Program-made: the position numbers and the translations under genes
The notes under the pieces: model-generated
Database searches by the model: none
What the model was told of the DNA's origin: nothing
What the model saw: only the letters and a program-made list of their open reading frames with translations
From: Pigmentiphaga aceris
Lineage (GTDB): Bacteria > Pseudomonadota > Gammaproteobacteria > Burkholderiales > Burkholderiaceae_B
Direction of reading: 5' to 3'
Length of the DNA stretch: 64,000 nt
Assembly: GCF_008119665.1 (NCBI RefSeq)
Contig: NZ_CP043046.1
Location: forward strand, 2,852,001-2,916,000
Shown here: in pieces, positions 1 through 7,007 of the stretch
Layout of the letters: the number at the start of each line of letters is the position of its first letter
Position numbering within the stretch: position 1 is the stretch's first letter

Positions 1-1125
1 GTGCTGGTGCTGCTGCGCCGGATCAGCGTCACGCCCAGTCTGCCGGCAGGAACGACAAAGATCACGTTTACCTCGGGCTCGACGGGTAACCCAAAGGGCG
101 TCTGTTTGAGCGCGCACGCCATGTTTGACGTCGCTGACGCCATTGCACAGTCGACTACTGAGCTAGGTATCACCAGGCATTTGAATGCCTTGCCCTTGCC
201 GGTTTTGCTCGAAAACATCGCTGGTGTATATGCACCGCTGCTTCAGGGCGCAACGTGTGTCGTGCTGCCTTTGGTCGACGTCGGGTTGAGCGGTTCATCG
301 AGCTTCGATCCGGCGCTCTTCCACGCTGCCCTGGTCCGATATCGGGTGCAAAGCGTGATCACGCTACCGCAGATGCTGCAGGCTTATGTCGCCAGCTTGC
401 AGCGAAACGAGGAGCGCTCCCCTGCTGATTTGGCGTTGGTCGCCGTGGGCGGAGCCAGGGTCGGTGACGCATTGCTTGCCCAGGCTCAAGAGCTCGGCCT
501 GCCGGTGATGGAAGGGTACGGATTATCCGAAGGGGCGTCGGTACAGACACTGAACCTGCCAGGAAAAAGCCGCTTCGGCAGTGCGGGCAGAGCGCTGGGA
601 CACGCGCGCCTGCGTGTTGCGTCAGACGGAGAAATCGAAATTGCGGGCAGTCTGTTCCTGGGTTATCTCGGCGGGCCCGTCGTCACCGAACAATGGCTGC
701 CTACGGGTGATCTTGGTCATCTGGACCAAGACGGCTTTCTGTTCGTCAGTGGGCGCAAGAAAAATGTGTTGATCACCGCCTATGGTCGAAACGTATCGCC
801 GGAATGGGTCGAGGCTGCATTGCGTGACCATCCCTTGATCGCACAGGCGGTCGTGCTTGGCGACGCCGAACCCGTTCTGGGAGCCGTGCTCTGGCTCAAG
901 GATTCAACGCTGTCGGACGATGCGGTGCAGGAAGCCATCCACGAGGTCAACAGCGGTCTGCCCGACTATGCGCGCATTGGACCATGGTGTCGCGCCGTCG
1001 CCGACTACTCGGTGGCGACAGGGCTGGCTACTGCCAACGGCAGGCCGCGTCGCCAACACATCTTTGACCTACATAACACGTTATTCCGTGCCGCCCATCT
1101 CAATTCATTCGCTCGCCAGCACTAA
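1..1125 (+). CDS. AMP-binding (ANL superfamily) acyl-adenylating enzyme, 5'-truncated by window edge
   Basis: The frame is open from base 1 and the true start lies outside the window. Visible ANL motifs are the P-loop TSGSTGNPKG near residue 24, YGLSEGA (A5) near 174, TGDLGHLDQDG (A7) near 237 and the hinge SGRKKNVLITAYGRNVSPE (A8). Members of this family adenylate a carboxylic acid with ATP and usually pass it to CoA or a carrier protein. About 150 N-terminal residues of a normal family member are absent. The C-terminal domain is short, and the usual PRTxxGK-type catalytic lysine segment is only loosely represented by TANGRPRRQHI. The gene lies 13 bases before a diiron oxidase-like gene, so it probably activates a fatty or aryl acid for that enzyme. 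Substrate unknown. Confidence 0.85.
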   Translation: MLVLLRRISVTPSLPAGTTKITFTSGSTGNPKGVCLSAHAMFDVADAIAQSTTELGITRHLNALPLPVLLENIAGVYAPLLQGATCVVLPLVDVGLSGSSSFDPALFHAALVRYRVQSVITLPQMLQAYVASLQRNEERSPADLALVAVGGARVGDALLAQAQELGLPVMEGYGLSEGASVQTLNLPGKSRFGSAGRALGHARLRVASDGEIEIAGSLFLGYLGGPVVTEQWLPTGDLGHLDQDGFLFVSGRKKNVLITAYGRNVSPEWVEAALRDHPLIAQAVVLGDAEPVLGAVLWLKDSTLSDDAVQEAIHEVNSGLPDYARIGPWCRAVADYSVATGLATANGRPRRQHIFDLHNTLFRAAHLNSFARQH

Positions 1126-1138
1126 GAAGGACATTGTC

Positions 1139-1813
1139 ATGCCGCTTTTCGATCAACTCGTCGCTCGCACGCAAGATGCACGTCAACATCTCGTGAGTGC
1201 ACCCATCGTGCTGGATTGTCTGCGCGGTGAGGTATCGCTGGAAAGCTATCTGGCGTTTCTTCAAGAGGCCTATCACCATGTTCGTCATACCGTTCCCTTG
1301 CTTCGGGCCTGTCGTGCTGCGTTGCCCGAGCATCACGCGTGGCTTGCCCCGGAACTGGATGAATACATCGAAGAAGAAATAGGCCACGATGTGTGGATTC
1401 TCGATGACATTGCGGCCTGTGGTGGCGATGTGGATGCGGTCCGTCGGGCCGGTCCGGGGGCGGCTACTGAAGTCATGGTCGCTTACGCATACGACACCAT
1501 TGCACGGGGTAATCCGCTCGGATTCTTCGGGATGGTGCATGTGCTTGAAGGCACGAGTGTCGCGCTTGCGCTGGCGGCTGCCGACAATATTCAGACAGGC
1601 CTGGGCCTGCCCGATTCGGCCATGAGCTATCTGCGTTCACACGGCACGCTGGATCAAGAGCACACGGCGCATTTTGCCGACTTGATGGACATGATCGACG
1701 ACGCCGATGATCAACGCGCAATTGTGCATGCGGCCACGATGTTCTATCGCTTGTATGGCGATATCTTCCGCAGCTTGCCCTTGTCGCGCATGACGATGGA
1801 GTCAAGCGTATGA
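1139..1813 (+). CDS. Heme-oxygenase-like diiron oxidase (TenA/UndA/CADD-like iron-containing redox enzyme)
   Basis: The protein has 224 residues. ATG 1139 was chosen because an AAGGA ribosome site sits 7-11 bases upstream; the longer frame would run back into the previous gene. It shows the metal-ligand pattern of heme-oxygenase-like diiron oxidases: ExxH (E80, H83), a central glutamate in VLEG (E137), and HxxxDxxH (H168, D172, H175). This spacing is typical of the family that includes the fatty-acid decarboxylase UndA and the pAB synthase CADD. It overlaps the SDR gene by ATGA and follows an acyl-adenylating enzyme, which suggests oxidative processing of an activated or free acid. No signal peptide is seen, so it is probably cytoplasmic. 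PqqC-like or thiaminase-like function is less likely given the complete ligand set. Confidence 0.8.
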   Translation: MPLFDQLVARTQDARQHLVSAPIVLDCLRGEVSLESYLAFLQEAYHHVRHTVPLLRACRAALPEHHAWLAPELDEYIEEEIGHDVWILDDIAACGGDVDAVRRAGPGAATEVMVAYAYDTIARGNPLGFFGMVHVLEGTSVALALAAADNIQTGLGLPDSAMSYLRSHGTLDQEHTAHFADLMDMIDDADDQRAIVHAATMFYRLYGDIFRSLPLSRMTMESSV

Positions 1814-2637
1814 AACTGTCTCAGACGTCGGTGGTTCTGACGGGCGCATCAGGTGGTATTGGATCGGCAACAGCACGCCTGCTCATTCACGAGGGAGCCA
1901 AGGTGTTGCTCGTCGGACGCTCCAAAGACAAATTGATGAAACTTGCGTCGGAATTGGGTGCAGGCGCGTCGGATCGCAGCCGGCTCGATGCGTTGGTGGT
2001 CGACATCACGACCGATGCCGGACGCGCAGCCATTCGTGATGTCGCGCAGGCCAGAAATGTCAACGTCCTGATCAACAACGCGGGGGTGCCTGGTTTTGGC
2101 CCTTCCATTGAACTGAGCAGCGTTGACGCGCAGGCAATGGTCAACACCAATCTCCTGGCCCCCATGTTGTTGACGTCGTGCCTGTTGCCACAGTTGATGA
2201 AGCAGCCGCGCGCTCAGGTAATCAATGTCGGATCGACGCTTGCCCGTATCGGGGTGCCTGGTTTTGCCGCATATGGCGCGACGAAAGCTGGCCTGCGTGC
2301 ATTTTCTGAATCGCTGCGTCGTGAGCTGGCGGAAACCTCGGTGAAGGTTCAATACTTTGCCCCACGTGCGGTCGATACGCAGTTCAACGATGCGCGGGCA
2401 ACGACCTTCAACACGGTCACTGGATCGCGAACCGACTCTGTCGACAAGGTGGCCGCCGCGATTATCGAGATGATCCGCAGCGAGCGGATCGAACGCGGAA
2501 TCGGATGGATAGAACAGCTCGCGGCGCGATTGAATGCACTGTGCCCTGGCGCAATGGATGGCGCATTCACCAAGCATCGGCACGCGTTGCAGACCTTGCC
2601 TTCTTCTCTGACTCAATTGAACCGGAAGCCATCATGA
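1810..2637 (+). CDS. SDR family NAD(P)-dependent oxidoreductase
   Basis: This 275-residue classical short-chain dehydrogenase has the cofactor motif TGASGGIG (residues 11-18), NNAG (89-92) and a catalytic Ser142-Tyr155-Lys159 set in YGATK. The arginine in the VGRSKD turn after beta-2 suggests NADP(H). The start overlaps the previous stop as ATGA, and its own stop overlaps the next start as ATGA, so the four genes are probably co-translated. The C-terminus is longer than in minimal SDRs and resembles the DltE/YqjQ-like group acting on hydrophobic carbonyls. It probably reduces or oxidises the product of the neighbouring diiron enzyme and acyl ligase. That role is inferred from context only. 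Confidence 0.88.
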   Translation: MKLSQTSVVLTGASGGIGSATARLLIHEGAKVLLVGRSKDKLMKLASELGAGASDRSRLDALVVDITTDAGRAAIRDVAQARNVNVLINNAGVPGFGPSIELSSVDAQAMVNTNLLAPMLLTSCLLPQLMKQPRAQVINVGSTLARIGVPGFAAYGATKAGLRAFSESLRRELAETSVKVQYFAPRAVDTQFNDARATTFNTVTGSRTDSVDKVAAAIIEMIRSERIERGIGWIEQLAARLNALCPGAMDGAFTKHRHALQTLPSSLTQLNRKPS

Positions 2638-3308
2638 ACTTTCCTGTTGCAGATGTTCTGGCTGTATCCCTGCGGCGCGTGTACGTCGCCGCCGCGCTTT
2701 TTTCCTTGTCTGCTGCGCTGCCGGTGCTGGCGCAGCCCGCTGCGCTGGACAACGGCATTGCTGACATCCAGCGCGAATGGTCGATCATTCAGTACCAAGC
2801 GCCTGAAAAAACACGAGAAGACAGGTTCGCGGTCTTGTCGACCAAAGCGCAGGCATTGGCTGATCAGTTCCCGCAGCGTGCAGAGCCGCATATCTGGGCT
2901 GGCATTGCACTCAGTTCCTGGGCGGGTGCCAAGGGCGGCCTGGGTGCACTTGGTCTGGCCAAGCAAGCACGCGAGCAATATGAGCAGGCCATCGCAATCG
3001 ACCCGAAAGCACTTCAAGGTTCGGCGCAGAACAGTCTTGGGGTGCTGTATTTCAAGGTGCCAGGCTGGCCCATCGGGTTCGGCGACGACAACAAGGCGGA
3101 AGCATTGTTGAAGGAAGCATTGGCCATCAACCCCGATGGCATTGATCCCAACTATTTTTATGCGGACTATCTGGTTCAGAAAAACCGCAAGGCCGATGCG
3201 GCGGTGTATCTGGAACGTGCGCTGAAGGCACCGCCGCGGCTGGGTCGGGAAATTGCCGACGCAGGACGTCGCGAAGACATTGCGAAACTTCAGCAGAAGT
3301 TGCCATAA
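2634..3308 (+). CDS. Periplasmic TPR-repeat protein
   Basis: The protein has 224 residues. ATG 2634 gives an ATGA overlap with the SDR gene and a start immediately before a signal peptide: a basic VSLRRVY stretch, a hydrophobic AAALFSLSAALPV core and an ALA-like cleavage near residue 33. The mature part carries tetratricopeptide-like helices, such as AREQYEQAIAIDPKALQGSAQNSLGVLY and AEALLKEALAINPDG. This arrangement resembles TRAP-transporter-associated TatT-like proteins, but no TRAP genes are nearby. It is the last gene of the cluster and may bind a product or a partner in the periplasm. Function unknown. Confidence 0.7.
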   Translation: MNFPVADVLAVSLRRVYVAAALFSLSAALPVLAQPAALDNGIADIQREWSIIQYQAPEKTREDRFAVLSTKAQALADQFPQRAEPHIWAGIALSSWAGAKGGLGALGLAKQAREQYEQAIAIDPKALQGSAQNSLGVLYFKVPGWPIGFGDDNKAEALLKEALAINPDGIDPNYFYADYLVQKNRKADAAVYLERALKAPPRLGREIADAGRREDIAKLQQKLP

Positions 3309-3372
3309 GGAGTAAGGCTCGGCCTGTCTGCCAAATTCCATTCAGTACGGCAAGATTATTCATGATACTTTT

Positions 3373-3402
3373 CCTTACCTGTTTCACCGTGTCCAGGTAA
3401 GG
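3373..3402 (+). promoter_or_regulatory. 9-bp hairpin covering the Shine-Dalgarno of the RTX gene
   Basis: CCTTACCTG (3373-3381) is perfectly complementary to CAGGTAAGG (3394-3402), with a 12-base loop. The right arm contains the only purine-rich ribosome site before ATG 3412. A third segment, CCTTAC at 3406-3411, touches the start codon and could pair with the same GTAAGG. No T-run follows, so it does not look like a terminator. A translational control role is inferred. Confidence 0.45.
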
Positions 3403-3411
3403 GTGCCTTAC

Positions 3412-5487
3412 ATGAATGATTACACCGCCGACATCCAAAAGCTCTATATCGCCTATTTCGGCCGTCCGGCCGATCCGAATGGCTTGGCCTTCTGGGAAGC
3501 GCAGGCTGCCCGGGACGGAAACGTGGCGGCGGTCGCCAAGGCCTTCACCACGTCGCCCGAATACCAGGCCTTGTATGCCGGCAGGACGAACGCGCAGATC
3601 GTTGACGCCATCTATGTGAATCTGCTGGCGCGTCATGCGGAACCTGCAGGGCTGCAATACTGGGTCGGGCGGCTTGATTCGAACGCGCTCGAGGTCAGCA
3701 GCCTCGTGATTGCAATCATGTCTGCGGCACAGAATTCGGAGACCATTGCCGACAGGCTGGCCATGAGCAACAAGGTGGCGGCCGCCTTGCAGTTCACGGC
3801 CAGCGTGGACACGGCCGCAGAGATCAACGCGTATTCCACCAATGCGGGTGCCGCGATTGCCAAGACCTGGCTGGCGGGCGTCACCGACAGCGCGTCGAGT
3901 CTGGCGGCAGCCACGGCCTCACAAGACAGCACGATCTCCAGGGTGGTGGCCAGTACCTTGCCTCCGGAAGAGGTCCCGCCTGCACCCCGACCGATTACCT
4001 TTACCTTGACGACCGGTGCAGACACATTCACCGGCGATAGTGAGAACGATAGGTTTGTCGTTGCCGCCGGGACCTTGAACGCGGGCGATGCGTTGAACGG
4101 CGGTGGTGGGTACGATGTGTTGAGCGTAACGGCTTCTGGCCAGACGTTGGCAGGCACACTTACCTCGATCGAAGAGATCCGTCTGGTCGATGGCGGCACC
4201 TTCAGCGCCGCGGCGTCCGCGTTGGGCAAGATGGCTTTCGGTCACATGGATACCAAAGACACGGCTGATGTGACGCTTATCATCGACGTGGCATCGTCGG
4301 CGACTTTTGACCTGAGCGGCGTCACGGCAGGGCAGGAGGGTGCCGCGGGTTCGCGCATCAGAGCCGTCTACACCAACGTTGCGACCAGTGCCTTGAACGT
4401 CACCTTGAGCGGCCTGGGCGACACCTTCACCGGATCGGCCAATGCCGACATCATTCATGGCGGCGCGGGTGATGACGTCATCACGGGTGGTGACGGCAAT
4501 GACACCATCGAAGGCGGTACCGGTGCGGACAACCTCAATGGCGGTGATGGTGACGACGTGTTTGTCGGCTTTGACGGGCAGGACTTTGTCAATGGCGGCA
4601 CAGGCACGAACACGCTCAGACTAACCGCCACCTCGGCCGACCTGAACACAGCTAACGATGCACAACTCGTGCTTGTGCAGCAAGTGGACGCCTCGACAGC
4701 GGCTGTCGGCGTAACGGTAAATCTCTCATCTCAGTCCGAAGGAATCTCCGTCTTCGGCTCGGCCCAGGCCGATGTGCTGCAGGGCGGCGCGGGCAACGAT
4801 CAACTCAGCGGCGGCGCTGGCGACGATACCTTTGTTGGCTTCGAAGGCGCTGACACCATTGATGGCGGTACGGGAACCAACACGCTCAGGCTGACCGCCA
4901 CCTCTGCCAGCCTGAACGCCTCGGTAAACGGTGCCCTCGTGAACCTTCAGCGGGTAGATGCCTCCACGGCTGCTGCTGGTGTGACCGTGAACCTCTCGGC
5001 CCATAGCCCAGGCTTTACCGTCACGGGCTCCGCACATGACGATTTCTTGAGTGGCAGTGCGGGCAATGATGTGCTGATGGGGGGTGACGGCAACGATCTG
5101 CTCGTGGGTGGCCCAGGTGCCGATACGCTTATCGGTGGCGATGGTGCAGATACCTACGCCTACGATGCCAACACCGAAGGGGGAGACATCATCGAGAACT
5201 TCGGTGCCGGAGACAAGGTTGCGCTTCGTGGTGGGCAGTTCTCAGGCATCAATCAAGCTGACCATATCAAAGCCATCTCCGGCGCTAATGCGTACAACGG
5301 CGGCTTTGGCTACAGTTTTGACGGAGGGGCATATGCGCTCATCTATACGGACACTGCCACAGGTAAAACCAGCCTGATCATCGATGACAACGGTAACGAC
5401 ACCAGTGGCGGTTACACCGTGCTGGTGTCTGAATTCAAGACGGCCATCGTCGGCCCGGTTCCAGGCGATATCCAGATCGTCCCTTGA
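3412..5487 (+). CDS. DUF4214 and RTX-repeat calcium-binding secreted protein
   Basis: The protein has 691 residues. ATG 3412 is preferred over the in-frame GTG at 3403, which abuts the ribosome site. There is no N-terminal signal peptide, as expected for type I secretion. The N-terminus has DUF4214-type repeats (LYIAYFGRPADPNGLAFW, residues 10-27, and VNLLARHAEPAGLQYW). A beta-rich middle follows, then three blocks of RTX nonapeptides (GGAGDDVITGG, GGAGNDQLSGG, GGDGNDLLVGG) that bind calcium. Two consecutive 90-residue units are near copies. The C-terminus ends in an acidic, aromatic-poor tail typical of T1SS substrates. No type I exporter is in the window. It is likely a surface or S-layer-like adhesive protein; an enzymatic domain is not seen. 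Confidence 0.85.
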   Translation: MNDYTADIQKLYIAYFGRPADPNGLAFWEAQAARDGNVAAVAKAFTTSPEYQALYAGRTNAQIVDAIYVNLLARHAEPAGLQYWVGRLDSNALEVSSLVIAIMSAAQNSETIADRLAMSNKVAAALQFTASVDTAAEINAYSTNAGAAIAKTWLAGVTDSASSLAAATASQDSTISRVVASTLPPEEVPPAPRPITFTLTTGADTFTGDSENDRFVVAAGTLNAGDALNGGGGYDVLSVTASGQTLAGTLTSIEEIRLVDGGTFSAAASALGKMAFGHMDTKDTADVTLIIDVASSATFDLSGVTAGQEGAAGSRIRAVYTNVATSALNVTLSGLGDTFTGSANADIIHGGAGDDVITGGDGNDTIEGGTGADNLNGGDGDDVFVGFDGQDFVNGGTGTNTLRLTATSADLNTANDAQLVLVQQVDASTAAVGVTVNLSSQSEGISVFGSAQADVLQGGAGNDQLSGGAGDDTFVGFEGADTIDGGTGTNTLRLTATSASLNASVNGALVNLQRVDASTAAAGVTVNLSAHSPGFTVTGSAHDDFLSGSAGNDVLMGGDGNDLLVGGPGADTLIGGDGADTYAYDANTEGGDIIENFGAGDKVALRGGQFSGINQADHIKAISGANAYNGGFGYSFDGGAYALIYTDTATGKTSLIIDDNGNDTSGGYTVLVSEFKTAIVGPVPGDIQIVP
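4561..5100 (+). repeat. Two-copy 270-bp in-frame tandem repeat in the RTX gene
   Basis: Copy 1 starts at 4561 and copy 2 at 4831. Both begin with FVGF and share the segments GGTGTNTLRLTATSA and VDASTAA, exactly 270 bases (90 residues) apart. Each unit holds one RTX block and one beta-rich linker. This suggests recent internal duplication or unequal recombination. Confidence 0.75.
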
Positions 5488-5605
5488 ACAGCGAGTTCAG
5501 CTCAGCTTGGAAGGCGGTCATCGTGGTGTACACGTTGGCAGTAGGCAGCAGATGGCTATTGCTAACTTGCAACACAGCGCGCACGGATGTTGCGTTCGTT
5601 TGGCG

Positions 5606-5626
5606 ACGGAGTAGTATGCGCTCCGT
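5606..5626 (+). promoter_or_regulatory. Hairpin in pyrB leader
   Basis: ACGGAG (5606-5611) pairs with CTCCGT (5621-5626) over a 9-base loop and is followed by a T/A-rich run to 5640, just before the pyrB start at 5654. It could be an attenuator-like terminator or the 3' end of the RTX transcript. The 166-base gap holds no other convincing element. Confidence 0.3.
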
Positions 5627-5653
5627 GTATATTTCTTTAATCGGGAAATCGCC

Positions 5654-6946
5654 GTGAGCGTTCCGCAGCAAAGCCTTCTTCGCGACGCCATGCGCCGCCT
5701 CAACATGACCCGCGACGCGTTTGCCGACCGCATCGGGGTAGGCCGCAGAGCACTGGACAGCTGGCTGCTGCCGGAAGAGTCGCAAGAGTCGCGCGCCATG
5801 CCGGAAATTGCCGGGCGTTTCATCGCGGAAATCCTGACAGCGGCCGCCAGCGCCGAGAACGCTACGCAAAGTGTATATTCGACTGATCCGCAAAAGCCGA
5901 TCCTGTTCGAAGGCAAGCCGCAGCTGCTATCCGTAGACCAGTTCTCCCGCGATGGCGTAGATGCCTTGTTCCGCGTGGCTGACATCATGCAACCCATCGC
6001 ACGACGCCGGAAAGTTTCACGCGTGCTGGAAGGTGCCGTGTTGGGCAACCTGTTCTTCGAGGCCAGCACCCGTACTCGAGTGTCGTTCGGCGCGGCCTTC
6101 TGCCGACTGGGCGGCTCGGTGTGTGACACCACTGGCTTCACGTTTTCGTCGATGGCCAAGGGTGAATCCATTTATGACACCAGCCGGGTGTTGAGCGGTT
6201 ACGTAGACGCCCTGGTTATCCGTCACCCGGACCAAGGCTCGGTGGCAGAATTCGCACGTGCCACCAATTTGCCGGTCATCAACGCAGGCGACGGCCCGGG
6301 TGAACACCCCAGCCAGGCCTTGCTTGACCTGTACACCATCCAGCGCGAATTCTCGCGTCTGGGCAAGATCGTGGATGGTTCGCATATCGCGCTGGTCGGT
6401 GATCTGAAATACGGGCGCACGGTGCACTCGCTGGTCAAGCTGCTGAGCTTGTATCGCGGCCTGAAATTCACGTTGATCTCGCCGCCGACGCTTGAATTGC
6501 CCAGCTACATCGTTGACCGCATTTCGCGCAATGGCAACGTGGTCGAACAGACCAATGACCTGCGTGCAGGGCTGAAGGGCGCGGATATCGTCTACGCCAC
6601 GCGCGTACAAAAAGAACGCTTCGCGGACGAGTCATTCGAGGGCTATTCGCCAGACTTCCAGATCAACCAGGCGCTGGTCGATGCGGTGTGTGGACGCGAT
6701 ACCCTGGTCATGCACCCGCTGCCGCGCGACAGCCGGCCCGATGCCAATGATCTGAGCGTGGATCTGAACCACGATTCCCGGCTGGCGATCTTCCGCCAAA
6801 CCGATAACGGGATTCCGGTGCGCATGGCGATCTTTGCGGTTTTGTTCGGTGTGCAGAACCAGGTGCAGCACTCGATGCGCGACGCCACGTGGCGCCCGCC
6901 CACCCAGCTGGGTCCGGACGACGCGCCGTTTCACGGGATGGATTGA
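5654..6946 (+). CDS. pyrB: Aspartate carbamoyltransferase with helix-turn-helix-like N-terminal extension
   Basis: This protein carbamoylates aspartate in the committed step of pyrimidine synthesis. It has 430 residues against roughly 305-335 for a usual catalytic chain. The catalytic part begins near residue 90 (LLSVDQFSRD) and contains STRTR (138-142) for carbamoyl phosphate, HPSQALLDLYTI, GDLKYGRTVHSL and HPLPRDSRPD. The GTG start at 5654 follows a GGGAAA ribosome site. Residues about 8-45 read like a small HTH (MTRDAFADRIGVGRRALDSW), followed by a helix and a linker. This part is in frame and uninterrupted, so it belongs to the protein. The extension may bind nucleic acid or replace regulatory-subunit contacts. 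No pyrI or pyrC neighbour is present. Confidence 0.93.
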   Translation: MSVPQQSLLRDAMRRLNMTRDAFADRIGVGRRALDSWLLPEESQESRAMPEIAGRFIAEILTAAASAENATQSVYSTDPQKPILFEGKPQLLSVDQFSRDGVDALFRVADIMQPIARRRKVSRVLEGAVLGNLFFEASTRTRVSFGAAFCRLGGSVCDTTGFTFSSMAKGESIYDTSRVLSGYVDALVIRHPDQGSVAEFARATNLPVINAGDGPGEHPSQALLDLYTIQREFSRLGKIVDGSHIALVGDLKYGRTVHSLVKLLSLYRGLKFTLISPPTLELPSYIVDRISRNGNVVEQTNDLRAGLKGADIVYATRVQKERFADESFEGYSPDFQINQALVDAVCGRDTLVMHPLPRDSRPDANDLSVDLNHDSRLAIFRQTDNGIPVRMAIFAVLFGVQNQVQHSMRDATWRPPTQLGPDDAPFHGMD

Positions 6947-6962
6947 CGCGTTTGCTGACCTG

Positions 6963-7000
6963 GCGTGTGCATGACGCATGTATGGCTGCGTCAGGCACGC
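6963..7000. terminator. Hairpin between convergent pyrB and M48 genes
   Basis: Outer arms GCGTG (6963-6967) and CACGC (6996-7000) enclose inner arms TGACGCA (6972-6978) and TGCGTCA (6987-6993). It lies in the 61-base gap between two gene 3' ends. There is no long T-run, so efficiency is uncertain. Confidence 0.45.
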
Positions 7001-7007
7001 GCTACGA

